NCBI GenBank assembly: GCA_001725325.1
Contig: MEFY01000002.1
Span: 995,559-1,059,558 of the forward strand
DNA: 64,000 nt
Direction: 5' to 3'
DNA from: Leifsonia sp. SCN 70-46
GTDB taxonomy: Bacteria; Actinomycetota; Actinomycetes; Actinomycetales; Microbacteriaceae
The notes beneath the pieces are model-generated. The model was not told where the DNA came from. It worked only from the letters and a program-made list of their open reading frames with translations, and ran no database searches. Numbering within the stretch: position 1 is the first letter of the stretch; each line of letters starts with the position of its first letter. Position numbers and translations under genes: made by a program. Shown here piece after piece: positions 16,531-25,102 of this stretch.

Positions 16531-18210
16531 ATGACCGAATTCCTCGTGCTGCTCGTCTTGGGGCTCGTCGTGATCGCGGGCGCGACGGTGCTCGGACCGC
16601 GGCTCGGCATCGCGTCGCCGCTCGTGCTCGTGGCGATCGGGGTGGGGGCGAGCTTCCTGCCGATGTTCGCCGAGGTGCGCATCGATCCGGAGTGGATCCT
16701 CGCGGGCATCCTGCCGCCCCTGCTGTACTCGTCGGCGGTCGCGATGCCGGCGATGAACTTCCGGCGGGAGTTCGGGGCGATCGGCGGGCTGTCGGTCATC
16801 CTCGTGGTCGCGAGCTCGCTCCTGCTCGGCGTCTTCTTCATGCTCGTGATCCCCGACCTCGGCTTCGCGTGGGGCGTGGCGCTCGGCGCGATAGTGAGCC
16901 CGACCGACGCCGTCGCGACGTCGATCATCAAGCAGACCTCGGTCTCGAAGCGCGTCGTGGCGATGCTCGACGGCGAGAGCCTGCTCAACGACGCGACCGC
17001 CCTCGTGCTGCTGCGCACGGCGATCGTCGCGACCGCCGCATCCTTCTCGTTCTGGGGCGCAGTCGGCACGTTCGCCTACTCGGTCGCCGTCGCCGTCGTG
17101 ATCGGCGGCCTCGTGGGCTGGCTCAACCTGCGCGTGCGCCGGCGCGTCACCGACTCCACGGTCAACACCGTCATCTCGTTCGCCGTGCCGTTCCTCGCGT
17201 CGGTGCCGGCGGAGCTCCTGGGGGCGTCGGGCCTCGTCGCGGCCGTCGTCGCGGGCCTCGTCACGGGCATCCGTGCGCCGCGCGAGCTGTCGCCGCGCAA
17301 CAGGCTCTCCGACTCCCAGAACTGGCGCACCGTCGAGCTCGTGCTCGAGGGCGCGGTGTTCCTCACGATGGGCGTGCAGATCAAGTCGATCATCGAGAGC
17401 GTGCAGGGCGACCATTCGGGCGTCGGGATGCCCGTGCTCATCGCCGCGGGAGCGCTGCTGCTCACCGTGCTCATCCGCGCCGCCTACGTGACCCCGCTGC
17501 TCGTCTCGCTGCGGAGGGGCCTGCGCCGCGGGGAGCGCATGCAGTCCCGCCTGGCCGAGCTGCAGGAGAAGCTCGGCACGGAGGACGGCAAGAAGGAGAC
17601 CATCGAGCGCATGAACGCGCGCGGCGGGCCCGGTCGCGCGCGCGGCGAGAACGACCTGCAGCGGTTCGCGACGCGCATCACGCGCGGCCTCGCCGATATC
17701 GAGTACTTCCGCCGAGACCCCCTCGGCTGGCGAGACGGCGTCGTCGTCGTGTGGGCCGGAATGCGCGGCGCGGTCACGGTCGCCGCGGCCCAGACGCTGC
17801 CGGAGGACACGCCGCAGCGCGCCGTCATCGTGCTCATCGCGTTCGCCGTGGCCGTGCTCTCGCTCGTCGTGCAGGGCGGCACGGTGGGCCCCCTCGTGCG
17901 GCGGCTCTCGCCGCCCGTCGACACCGCGGCGGTCGCGCAGCAGCGCTCGGCCGACCGCCAGCGCATCCTCGACCTCATGCGCTCGAGCACCGCGGGCATG
18001 GTCGAGCCGCCGCGGCCCGACGGCGAGCCCACCCACGACGACTTCGTGCGGGCGCGGGATGCCCGGCTCGCGGCCATCGCCGCACAGCGGGCCGCGCTGC
18101 TCGACGCGCGCGACAACGGCACGTTCGACGCCGACCTGCTCGAGAGCGCGCTCGACAACCTCGACGCGGCGCAGATCGCCCTCGAGATCCGGGACGAGTT
18201 CGGGTCGTAG
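16531..18210 (+). CDS. CPA1-type Na+/H+ antiporter
   Basis: A 559-residue transporter with about 12 helices then a ~130-residue cytoplasmic tail. GAIVSPTDAVATSIIKQ (residues ~118-134) and DGESLLNDATALVLL (~150-164, ion-binding ND pair) are CPA1/NhaP hallmarks; GMRGAVTVAAAQTLPED is the conserved late helix. It exchanges Na+ (or K+) for H+ to control cytoplasmic pH and salt. A G-rich GGGGGG lies six bases before ATG. The charged tail may be regulatory. Confidence 0.87.
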   Translation: MTEFLVLLVLGLVVIAGATVLGPRLGIASPLVLVAIGVGASFLPMFAEVRIDPEWILAGILPPLLYSSAVAMPAMNFRREFGAIGGLSVILVVASSLLLGVFFMLVIPDLGFAWGVALGAIVSPTDAVATSIIKQTSVSKRVVAMLDGESLLNDATALVLLRTAIVATAASFSFWGAVGTFAYSVAVAVVIGGLVGWLNLRVRRRVTDSTVNTVISFAVPFLASVPAELLGASGLVAAVVAGLVTGIRAPRELSPRNRLSDSQNWRTVELVLEGAVFLTMGVQIKSIIESVQGDHSGVGMPVLIAAGALLLTVLIRAAYVTPLLVSLRRGLRRGERMQSRLAELQEKLGTEDGKKETIERMNARGGPGRARGENDLQRFATRITRGLADIEYFRRDPLGWRDGVVVVWAGMRGAVTVAAAQTLPEDTPQRAVIVLIAFAVAVLSLVVQGGTVGPLVRRLSPPVDTAAVAQQRSADRQRILDLMRSSTAGMVEPPRPDGEPTHDDFVRARDARLAAIAAQRAALLDARDNGTFDADLLESALDNLDAAQIALEIRDEFGS

Positions 18211-18212
18211 GG

Positions 18213-18578
18213 CTAGCCGACGCGCGGCACGCCGTGCCGCCGCATGACCTCGTCGACGAACTCGCGCAGCGGCCCCTTCGCCGCCTCGTCGGTGTACGGC
18301 ACCTTGATGCTGCCCCTGCCGAACGTCGCGCGCGGGAACTGCGGCTTCATCTCCACGATGAGGTCGAAGTCGAGGGCGTGCGCCGTGAGGTGCCGGGCGG
18401 CGGCGGTGAACATCACGTAGCCCTTCTGGTACGTGCCCTCGAACCTGAACATCGGGCGGCCGCGGAACATCACGTAGGGCACGCTCGGGTAGTGGGTGGC
18501 CGTGTACTCCGTGAACTCGCGCATCCACGACCGCGCGACCTCGGGGAGGGACTCGATGTACTGCTCGGCGGCGTCCAT
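18213..18578 (-). CDS. DUF1801/YdhG-like protein
   Basis: A 121-residue protein: AAEQYIESLPEVARSWMREFTEY, then SVPYVMFRGRPMFRFEGTYQKGYVMFTAAARHLTAHAL and a closing FGRGSIKVPYTDEAA, the DUF1801 pattern. Relatives adopt a YdhG/CyaY-like fold; function not established. ATG 18578 is preferred over GTG 18584 because AGGA sits seven bases upstream. It converges on the antiporter with two bases between stops. Confidence 0.75.
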   Translation of the reverse strand: MDAAEQYIESLPEVARSWMREFTEYTATHYPSVPYVMFRGRPMFRFEGTYQKGYVMFTAAARHLTAHALDFDLIVEMKPQFPRATFGRGSIKVPYTDEAAKGPLREFVDEVMRRHGVPRVG

Positions 18579-18662
18579 GCGCACATCCTGTCAGCGGATG
18601 TCGACGCCGACCAGCCTCGCGCACCGCGCGTGGGCGGAGAGCCTCGGGGCTATCGTGGACGG

Positions 18663-19742
18663 GTGACCCTCGAGCTCACGCGCGACGACGCCCGGCGCAT
18701 CATCGTGCGCGCGCAGCTGCTCGACGCCGACCGTCCGGGTGACGTCGTCGAGGTCGCGGAACAGCTGGGCGCCATCAAGATCGACCCGACCGCGACGATC
18801 GCGCCCGCGCAGCACACCATCCTCTGGTCGCGCATCGGGCAGGGCTACGAGCCCGCCCAGCTCTCCAAGGCCGTCGAGCTCGACCGCCTGCTGTTCGAGT
18901 ACTCGGGGTCGTTCCACCCGACGAGCCTCCTGCCCCTCATGCTCCCTGCGATGCGCCGCTGGCCGCAGCGCGAGAGCACGAAGCAGTGGCTCGAGGCGAA
19001 CTCCGCCTTCCGCGCCGACGTGCTCGCGCGGCTCGCCGCGGAGGGTCCGCTGCTCGCGAGCGACATCCCCGACACGGCCGCGGTCTCGCGCCCGCCGGAC
19101 GGCTGGTCGGGCTCCAACCAGGTGCCGACCATGCTCGACTTCCTCGCCCGCCAGGGCCTCGTCGCGATCACGGGCCGCGAGGGCCGGCTGCGGCGGTGGG
19201 ATCTGGCCGAGCGCGTGTTCCCGAAGGACCTGCCCGAGTACGACGAGCCCACCGCCACGCGCCTGCTGCAGGAGCGCAGGCTCAAGGCCATCGGCCTCGC
19301 CAAGCAGAAGTCGCCGTGGACGCGCGTGGGGGAGGCCGGCGAGCCCGCACGGGTCGAGGGCTCGAGCTGGAAGTGGCGCGTCGACCCCGAGGCGGTCGCC
19401 GCGCTCGACGACGACGCGGGCGGGCGCGTCGCCCTGCTCAACCCCTACGACGGCGCCCTCTTCGACCGTCCGCTGCTGAGCGAGGCCTTCGGGTTCGACT
19501 ACGTGCTCGAGCAGTTCAAGAAGAAGGCGGAGCGCAAGTACGGCTTCTTCGCGCACCCCATCCTCATGGGCGACCGCTACGTGGGCATGCTCGACGCCGA
19601 GGTCGACCGCGACGAGCAGCTTCTGCGCGTGACGGCGATCCACGAGTTCCTGCCGTTCGAGCTCGAGGAGCACGAGATGGTGCGCGCCGAGGTCGAAGAC
19701 CTGGCCGCGTGGCTCGGCGTGCGGACGTTCGGCCTGGACTGA
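18663..19742 (+). CDS. YcaQ-like winged-helix DNA glycosylase family protein
   Basis: A 359-residue protein of the HTH_42/YcaQ family. LTRDDARRIIVRAQLL at the N-terminus, IKIDPTATIAPAQHTILWSRIG (residues ~38-60) and DYVLEQFKKKAERKYGFFAHPILMGDRYVGMLDAEVDR near the C-terminus are conserved. E. coli YcaQ unhooks interstrand crosslinks; Streptomyces AlkX/AlkZ relatives protect against DNA-alkylating antibiotics. Whether this member is catalytic cannot be told from the motif alone. TATCGT six bases before GTG supports the start. Confidence 0.75.
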   Translation: MTLELTRDDARRIIVRAQLLDADRPGDVVEVAEQLGAIKIDPTATIAPAQHTILWSRIGQGYEPAQLSKAVELDRLLFEYSGSFHPTSLLPLMLPAMRRWPQRESTKQWLEANSAFRADVLARLAAEGPLLASDIPDTAAVSRPPDGWSGSNQVPTMLDFLARQGLVAITGREGRLRRWDLAERVFPKDLPEYDEPTATRLLQERRLKAIGLAKQKSPWTRVGEAGEPARVEGSSWKWRVDPEAVAALDDDAGGRVALLNPYDGALFDRPLLSEAFGFDYVLEQFKKKAERKYGFFAHPILMGDRYVGMLDAEVDRDEQLLRVTAIHEFLPFELEEHEMVRAEVEDLAAWLGVRTFGLD

Positions 19743-19745
19743 TCC

Positions 19746-19764
19746 GCGCTCGGCGGCCGAGCGC
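19746..19764 (+). terminator. Short GC hairpin after the YcaQ-like gene
   Basis: Perfect 8-bp arms GCGCTCGG / CCGAGCGC with loop CGG, three bases past the stop. No U-run follows, so termination strength is uncertain. Confidence 0.5.
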
Positions 19765-19802
19765 CTCCCCGACCTCGGAGCCGCGGGTTCACATAATGGA
19801 GG

Positions 19803-20468
19803 GTGACCACCATCGGCATCCTCGGCACGGGCAAAGTGGGCACCGTGCTCGCGCGGCTGGCGGTCGCGGCCGGCTACCGCGTGCTCATCGCGGGGTCGGG
19901 CGACGTCTCGCGCATCTCCCTCATCGTCGAGGTCTTGAGCCCGGGCGCGATCGCCACGACGAAGCAGGATGCCGCCGAGCAGGCGGATGTCGTCATCCTC
20001 GCGCTCCCGCTGGGCAAGTACCGCACCATCCCCGTCGACGCCCTGCGCGGCAAGCTCGTCATCGACGCCATGAACTACTGGTGGGAGGTCGACGGCATCC
20101 GCGACGAGCTGGGCGACCCGCGCGGATCGTCGAGCGAGCTCGTGCAGGCGTACCTGCCCGAGTCGCACGTCGTGAAGGCGTTCAACCACATGGGCTACCA
20201 CGACCTCGAGGCCGGGGCGCTGCCCGCGGGCTCGCCCGGCCGCAAGGCCATCGCGATAGCCGGCGACGGGGATGTCTCGGCGGTGGCCGGCCTCGTCGAC
20301 GCGCTCGGCTTCGACCCCGTGCTCGCGGGCCCGCTCGCCGAGGGCGTGCGACTCGAGCCCGGCGCGGAGCTGTTCGGCGCCAACGTCGACGCCGCCGAGG
20401 TGCGCGCGATGCTCGAGCGCTTCCCGCGGTCGCCGCGCGGGCTCGTCGTGGCGGCGGCGCGGGCGTAG
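19803..20468 (+). CDS. NADPH:F420 reductase-like Rossmann protein
   Basis: A 221-residue Rossmann protein. [22 protein letters not shown] is the dinucleotide-binding GxGxxG (residues ~7-12), followed by [14 protein letters not shown] and [14 protein letters not shown], as in Fno-type NADPH-dependent F420 oxidoreductases and related domains of the coenzyme F420 family. It fits an organism with LLM and PPOX F420/flavin enzymes nearby, but an F420 role is inference. GTG follows CATAAT by five bases. Confidence 0.7.
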   Translation: MTTIGILGTGKVGTVLARLAVAAGYRVLIAGSGDVSRISLIVEVLSPGAIATTKQDAAEQADVVILALPLGKYRTIPVDALRGKLVIDAMNYWWEVDGIRDELGDPRGSSSELVQAYLPESHVVKAFNHMGYHDLEAGALPAGSPGRKAIAIAGDGDVSAVAGLVDALGFDPVLAGPLAEGVRLEPGAELFGANVDAAEVRAMLERFPRSPRGLVVAAARA

Positions 20469-20558
20469 GGCGCAGGCCGATGGCTGCGGACTGCCGTCGG
20501 GCGCGGGCTGCCGTTGCGCGCGGGCCCGCGGCTGCCGTCGCGCGGCGCCCGCCCTCAG

Positions 20559-20641
20559 CCCCGTAAAACGGTTCAAAGGCCACTTCTTACGCACGTTCGG
20601 CGCCGCCCCGTAAAGAGTGCCCGTTGGATCGATTCACGGGG
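20559..20641. repeat. 83-bp palindromic repeat, copy A
   Basis: Imperfect 25-bp terminal inverted arms (19 of 25 pair) around a GC-rich centre. It is one of four copies in the window (others at 20756, 40521 and 40696). The flanking GC-rich stretch upstream is also shared with copy B, so the unit of duplication here is about 197 bp. Confidence 0.85.
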
Positions 20642-20755
20642 CAGCGGGGGACGGCGCGGCAGCGGGAACCGGGCGGCGGCGGGGCGGGCGGCGAGGAGCG
20701 GGCGGCGTGGGCTGCCGTTGCGCGCGGGCTGCCGTCTGGCGGCGCCCGCCCTCAG

Positions 20756-20838
20756 CCCCGTAAAACGGTTCAAAGGCCACTTCTTACGCACGCTCGGCGC
20801 CGCCCCGTAAAAAGTGCCCACTGGACCGATTCACGCGG
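20756..20838. repeat. 83-bp palindromic repeat, copy B
   Basis: Same length and orientation as copy A, 197 bp downstream of it; the left arm CCCCGTAAAACGGTTCAAAG is identical and only a few centre and right-arm bases differ. The rest of 20469-20898 is GC-rich low-complexity sequence with no gene that I can support. Confidence 0.85.
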
Positions 20839-20898
20839 CAGCGGGAGCGGGCGGCGGGAGCCGGGCGGCAGCGGGAACCGGGCGGCGCCACCGCGCCC

Positions 20899-22092
20899 CT
20901 AGTCGTCCGTCGGCAGCGCTTCCTTGGGGAGCTTGCGCACCTTGCGGCGGCGGGCGCGGCGTTCCGGCACCATCGAGCGCATCTCGTCGAGCTTGCCGAA
21001 CGAGAGCAGGCGGTCGCCGGCCTCGAGGATGGTCGTGCGCCGGGGGTTGGGGATGACCGTCGTTCCGCGGTGCAGGGTGAGCACGGTGATGTCGCGCTCG
21101 CGCAGCTCGGTGTCGCCGAGGGCCTTGCCGACCATGTCGGCGTTCGCGTAGACGACGATCTCGGCGACGCCGTAGCCGCTCGAGACGCTCAGGCGCTGGC
21201 GCACGTCGATGTCGGGGAAGGCGACGCGGTCGGCGATGTGGTCGATGATGGCGCCCGCGATGTCGAGGTCGGTGGCGCGCTCGATCCCCTCGAGGCCGGG
21301 GGAGGAGTTGACCTCCATGACGAGCGGTCCGTCCGCGCCCTCGAGCATGTCGACGCCCGCGACCTTGAGGCCCATGATCTGGGCCGAGCGCACGGCGGCC
21401 TGCTCGTACTCGGGCGTGATCGCGACGGCCTCGACCGACCCCCCGCGGTGCACGTTGGAGCGGAACTCGTCGCCCACGGCCGTGCGGCGCATCGCGGCGA
21501 CGACACGGTCGCCCACGACGAGGGCGCGGATGTCGCGGCCGCGGCTCTCGCGCACGAAGTGCTGGATGAGCACGTTCTGCTTGGTGGAGTGCAGCGTCTC
21601 GATGATCGCCTCCGCGACCTTCACCTCGGGCGCGAGGATGACCCCGATGCCCTGCGTGCCCTCGAGCAGCTTGATCACGACCGGGGCGCCGCCCACGCGC
21701 TCGATGGCGGGCCGCACATCCGCGCGGTTGCGCACGAACGTGGTGGCGGGCATGCCGATGTTGTGGCGGGAGAGGATCTGGGTGGCCCGCAGCTTGTCGC
21801 GCGCGTTGGCGATGCCGTTGGCGGTGTTGGGCGTGTAGACATCCATCTGCTCGAACTGGCGCACGACGGCCGTGCCGAAGTACGTGATCGAGTTGCCGAT
21901 GCGCGGCAGGATCGCGTCGTACTCGCTCAGCGGGCGGCCGCGGTACTGCAGCAGCGGCTCATCCTGTGAGAGGTCGATGGCGAAGCGCAGCGTGTTGAGC
22001 ACCTTCACCTCGTGGCCGCGCTGGACTGCCGCGGCGCGCAGGCGCTGCGTCGAGTACGCACGCGGGGCGCGCGACAAGATGGCGAGTTTCAT
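20899..22092 (-). CDS. RimK-like ATP-grasp ligase with C-terminal RCK_C domain
   Basis: A 397-residue protein. Residues 1-~285 are RimK-like: MKLAILSRAPRAYSTQRL, the ATP-grasp strand VIKLLEGTQGIGVILA, and the metal-binding MEVNSSPGLEGIE. E. coli RimK (~300 residues) adds glutamates to ribosomal protein S6. The last ~110 residues (AEIVVYANADMVGKALGDTELRERDITVLTLHRGTTVIPNPRRTTILEAGDRLLSFG region) match a TrkA-C/RCK_C regulatory domain, followed by a basic tail. It diverges by 26 bases from a retropepsin-like protease gene; RimK and such proteases are linked in proteobacteria. The target here is unknown. Confidence 0.85.
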   Translation of the reverse strand: MKLAILSRAPRAYSTQRLRAAAVQRGHEVKVLNTLRFAIDLSQDEPLLQYRGRPLSEYDAILPRIGNSITYFGTAVVRQFEQMDVYTPNTANGIANARDKLRATQILSRHNIGMPATTFVRNRADVRPAIERVGGAPVVIKLLEGTQGIGVILAPEVKVAEAIIETLHSTKQNVLIQHFVRESRGRDIRALVVGDRVVAAMRRTAVGDEFRSNVHRGGSVEAVAITPEYEQAAVRSAQIMGLKVAGVDMLEGADGPLVMEVNSSPGLEGIERATDLDIAGAIIDHIADRVAFPDIDVRQRLSVSSGYGVAEIVVYANADMVGKALGDTELRERDITVLTLHRGTTVIPNPRRTTILEAGDRLLSFGKLDEMRSMVPERRARRRKVRKLPKEALPTDD

Positions 22093-22118
22093 GGTGGTGG
22101 CCCTGACAAGATGGAGGG

Positions 22119-22616
22119 GTGAACGTGCCCACCCATTCAAGCACCCTCGCCGGGTGGCGCGAATGGGTGCAGATCACGGATATCGGGATTCCGTGGATCA
22201 AGGCCAAGCTCGACACGGGCGCCCAGACCTCCTCCCTGCACGCGCACCACACGCGCCTCTTCCAGCGCGACGGCGTCGACTGGGTGCGGTTCACGGTGCG
22301 CCCGTGGCAGCGGTCGACCGCTGACGAGGTCGTCGTCGAGGCGCCGGTGCACGACCGCCGGCGCGTGCGCAGCTCGTCCGGCCACGTCGAGGTGCGCTTC
22401 GTCGTCATGATGCGCCTCACGCTCGTGGGGCACGAGGTCGACGCGGAGGTGACCCTCACGAACCGCGACCAGATGGGCTTCAGGATGCTCGTGGGGCGCC
22501 AGGCGCTGCAGAAGGGCTTCGACGTGACCTCGAGCCGGTCGTTCCTCGGGGCGAAGGCCCCGCGCATCGCCCGCAGGCGGAACAGGGGCGAGCCCGTCCC
22601 CTCTCTTCCAGAGTAA
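22119..22616 (+). CDS. RimB-like retropepsin-fold protease
   Basis: A 165-residue protein of the COG4067 family, often annotated as ATP-dependent zinc protease. VQITDIGIPWIKAKLDTGAQTSSLHA carries the aspartic-protease DTGA triad (~residue 32), then VEVRFVVMMRLTLVGHEVDAEVTLTNRDQMGFRMLVGRQAL, the second half of the retropepsin fold. One DTG per chain implies a homodimer. In Pseudomonas RimB acts with RimK. The basic C-terminal tail is variable. Confidence 0.8.
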   Translation: MNVPTHSSTLAGWREWVQITDIGIPWIKAKLDTGAQTSSLHAHHTRLFQRDGVDWVRFTVRPWQRSTADEVVVEAPVHDRRRVRSSSGHVEVRFVVMMRLTLVGHEVDAEVTLTNRDQMGFRMLVGRQALQKGFDVTSSRSFLGAKAPRIARRRNRGEPVPSLPE

Positions 22617-22625
22617 CGCCGCACC

Positions 22626-22648
22626 GGGGGCTTGCCGCAAGGGCCCCC
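22626..22648. promoter_or_regulatory. Rifamycin-associated-element-like palindrome
   Basis: The core CTTGC-C-GCAAG is flanked by G-run and C-run arms, 22 bases before the helR GTG. Short arms GCACC/GGTGC (22621-22625, 22653-22657) extend the symmetry. From memory, the RAE is a 19-bp palindrome with this core found upstream of helR and rifamycin-inactivating genes in actinobacteria; one base of the right arm differs from the consensus I recall. Confidence 0.75.
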
Positions 22649-22670
22649 TGCGGGTGCAGGATCGTCCTTC

Positions 22671-24743
22671 GTGTCCACGACTGCCAGCGCTTTCGCCCTG
22701 TCCGACCGCAACTCCGCCAAGGCCTCGCCGCGCCTGATCGCCCGCGACGAGCAGCAGTTCTCCGCGATCGCGAGCACCCTCGACGACTCCCTCGCGCAGG
22801 CCTCCCGCAGCCTCGAGCTGCAGCTGCGCGCGCCCGGCCGCGAGGGGCAGGCCGCCCTCGAGCGCGACCTCGAGATCCACCGCATCCAGTCGAGGATGCG
22901 CACCCTGCGCCGGTTCCGCCTCGACCTGTGCCTCGGCCGCATGGTCGATGCGCAGACGGGCGAGATCACCTACATCGGCCGCACAGGCCTCGCCGACGCG
23001 GACTCGGAGCGGCTCCTCGTCGACTGGCGCTCGCCCGCCGCGGAGCCCTTCTTCGCCGCGACCCTCGCGCAGCCGCTCGGGCTCGCGAGCCGCCGCCGCT
23101 ACCGCTGGACGCTCGGCCGCGTGAGCGACTACTGGGACGAGGCCTTCGTCGAGGATGCGGCCGACCTCGCGCTCGACGACGACTCCGCGTTCGTGGCGAG
23201 CCTCGGCTCGAGCCGCTCGCCGAAGATGCGCGACGTGCTCGCGACGATCCAGGCCGACCAGGACGCGATAATCCGCGCCGGATCGCGCGGCGCGCTCGTC
23301 GTGGACGGCGGCCCGGGCACGGGCAAGACCGTCGTCGCGCTGCACCGCGCCGCGTACCTGCTGTACTCCGAGCCCCGCCTCGCGCACGGCGGCGTGCTCT
23401 TCCTGGGGCCGAGCCGCGGGTACCTGTCCTACGTCGACGACGTGCTCCCGAGCCTCGGAGAGGAGGGCGTGCAGGTGTGCACACTGCGCGACCTCGTGCC
23501 CGAGGGCGCGTCGGCGGTGGAGGAGAGGAGCGCGCCCAAGGAGTCGGGAGAGCTCGTGCGCGCCGTCGAGCTGGCGGTGCTGCGCCACGAGCGGCCGCCG
23601 GCCCGCGGGATGACCGTCGAGACGCCGTGGGCCGACATCCCCTTCCGCGCCGACGACTGGGAGGAGGCGTTCGACTCGGCCGAGCCGGGCGCGCCCCACG
23701 ACGACGCGCGCGACCAGGTGTGGGAGCGCATCCTCGAGATCCTCTCCGACCGGCTGGGCGGGCAGGTGCCCGTGCGCGCCCTCGACCGCGCCGTGCGCGA
23801 GGGAGCCCTGTTCGAGGTGTTCGACGCCGCGTGGCCCGTGCTCGACCCGGCGGCCGTCGTCGCCGACGTGCTGCAGTCGCGCCCGGAGCTGCGCCGCGAC
23901 GACCCGCGCGCGTGGACGACCGCCGACCTGCCGCTGCTCGACGCCGCGCGCTCCCGCATCGGCGACCCCGCGGCCGTGGAGCGACGCCGCCGAGCCGCGG
24001 CGGCCGCCGCCCTCGAGGAGGAGCGCATGGACCGCGTGATCGACGAGCTCATCGCCGCCCACGAGCTCGACGACGGCGAGGGCCTCGCGCAGATGCTGCG
24101 CGGCCGGGACATCCGCAACTCCCTCGCCGACGAGGCCGGCCTCGCGGTCGCGGAGCCCGACGAGCTCGCGGGACCGTTCGGCCACATCGTCGTCGACGAG
24201 GCGCAGGAGCTCACCGACGCGCAGTGGGCGATGCTGCTGCGCCGCTGCCCGTCGCGCAGCATCACGGTCGTGGGCGACCGCGCGCAGGCTCGGCACGGCT
24301 TCGCGGAGTCATGGGCCGAGCGGCTCGCGCGCGTCGGCTTCCCGGGGGCGCAGGTGTCGACGCTCCAAGTCAACTACCGCACGCCCGAGGAGGTCATGGC
24401 CGTGGCCGAGCCCGTCATCAGGGCGGTGCTGCCGGACGCGAACGTGCCGACGTCGATCAGGAGCTCGGGCATCCCCGTGCGCCGGGGGCGCCCCGAGGAT
24501 GCCCGAGCCCTCGTCGACGCGTGGCTCGCCGATCACGGCGACGGGCTCGCGTGCGTCATCGGCGACGCCTCGTTCGAGGCGGGACCGCGCGTGCGGGTGC
24601 TCACCCCGGAGCAGAGCAAGGGCCTCGAGTTCGACCTCGTGGTGCTCGTGCGCCCGGACGGGCTCGGCGAGGGGATCGAGGGCGCCGTCGACCGCTACGT
24701 CGCGATGACACGCGCGACGCAGGAGCTCGTGGTGCTGGGCTAG
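22671..24743 (+). CDS. helR: HelR-type RNA polymerase recycling ATPase (HelD family)
   Basis: A 690-residue SF1 helicase-like ATPase. The N-terminal ~110 residues form a coiled-coil arm (ARDEQQFSAIASTLDDSLAQ onward), then DWRSPAAEPFF, Walker A GGPGTGKT (~213-220), Walker B VVDEAQEL (~507), GDRAQARHGF and a C-terminal TPEQSKGLEFDLVVLVRPD with VDRYVAMTRATQELVVL. HelD-class proteins insert into RNA polymerase and release it from nucleic acid; HelR also ejects rifamycins and confers tolerance. The RAE-like palindrome upstream favours HelR over generic HelD. It converges with a tiny zinc-ribbon gene. Confidence 0.88.
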   Translation: MSTTASAFALSDRNSAKASPRLIARDEQQFSAIASTLDDSLAQASRSLELQLRAPGREGQAALERDLEIHRIQSRMRTLRRFRLDLCLGRMVDAQTGEITYIGRTGLADADSERLLVDWRSPAAEPFFAATLAQPLGLASRRRYRWTLGRVSDYWDEAFVEDAADLALDDDSAFVASLGSSRSPKMRDVLATIQADQDAIIRAGSRGALVVDGGPGTGKTVVALHRAAYLLYSEPRLAHGGVLFLGPSRGYLSYVDDVLPSLGEEGVQVCTLRDLVPEGASAVEERSAPKESGELVRAVELAVLRHERPPARGMTVETPWADIPFRADDWEEAFDSAEPGAPHDDARDQVWERILEILSDRLGGQVPVRALDRAVREGALFEVFDAAWPVLDPAAVVADVLQSRPELRRDDPRAWTTADLPLLDAARSRIGDPAAVERRRRAAAAAALEEERMDRVIDELIAAHELDDGEGLAQMLRGRDIRNSLADEAGLAVAEPDELAGPFGHIVVDEAQELTDAQWAMLLRRCPSRSITVVGDRAQARHGFAESWAERLARVGFPGAQVSTLQVNYRTPEEVMAVAEPVIRAVLPDANVPTSIRSSGIPVRRGRPEDARALVDAWLADHGDGLACVIGDASFEAGPRVRVLTPEQSKGLEFDLVVLVRPDGLGEGIEGAVDRYVAMTRATQELVVLG

Positions 24744-24871
24744 CCGGCGGCCGTGAGCTGCGCGGGGAGCAGGGCGCGCCCGCACGCGGGGCAGCGCCAG
24801 GCGATCCCGCCGCGATGGGGGATGGGGTCCATGCCCGTCGAGCAGTCGGGGCAGTGGTGCAGGTCGTCCAT
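24740..24871 (-). CDS. Small zinc-ribbon protein (43 residues)
   Basis: A short gene with two CPxC knuckles: HHCPDCSTGMDP and WRCPACGRALLP, spaced as a zinc ribbon. It runs from ATG 24871 to a TAG whose bases overlap the helR stop (CTAG shared, convergent). Similar mini zinc ribbons are widespread in actinobacteria with unknown roles. The motif makes it very unlikely to be chance. Confidence 0.68.
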   Translation of the reverse strand: MDDLHHCPDCSTGMDPIPHRGGIAWRCPACGRALLPAQLTAAG

Positions 24872-25057
24872 GTCGGGGCCTTGTCGGCGAAGTCCGCTGG
24901 AGGTGTCGCCTGCTCGAGCCGGTTACGTCCCACGGAGATGGGCGGAACTCACAGCGGGTCGTCGTGCGACTGTGACGTGGATGGAACCCCGATGGAGACC
25001 ACGTTACGTCAGTTTCGGGAGGAGCGCACCGGGACATCTCGCGTCGTCCCTTCAAGA

Positions 25058-25073
25058 GGTATAACATCGTACC
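25058..25073. promoter_or_regulatory. Candidate operator/-10 region of the nucleoside operon
   Basis: GGTA-N8-TACC inverted repeat overlapping TATAAC, a good -10, 30 bases upstream of the phosphorylase start. The gap 24872-25102 holds no gene. The GntR-type regulator encoded at the far end of the cluster is the natural candidate to bind here, by inference. Confidence 0.45.
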
Positions 25074-25102
25074 GAGTTGTTCCCCAGAGTTGTGGAGACC
25101 GT

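Noticed and set aside
16426-18624. A 732-codon minus-strand frame across the antiporter gene
   Set aside because: Shadow frame; the plus-strand CPA1 antiporter with its ion-binding motifs explains the region.
22617-25102. Rifamycin-inactivating enzyme genes near the RAE-like site
   Set aside because: Only helR and a zinc ribbon are present; no Arr, Rph, Rgt or Rox homologue found in the window.
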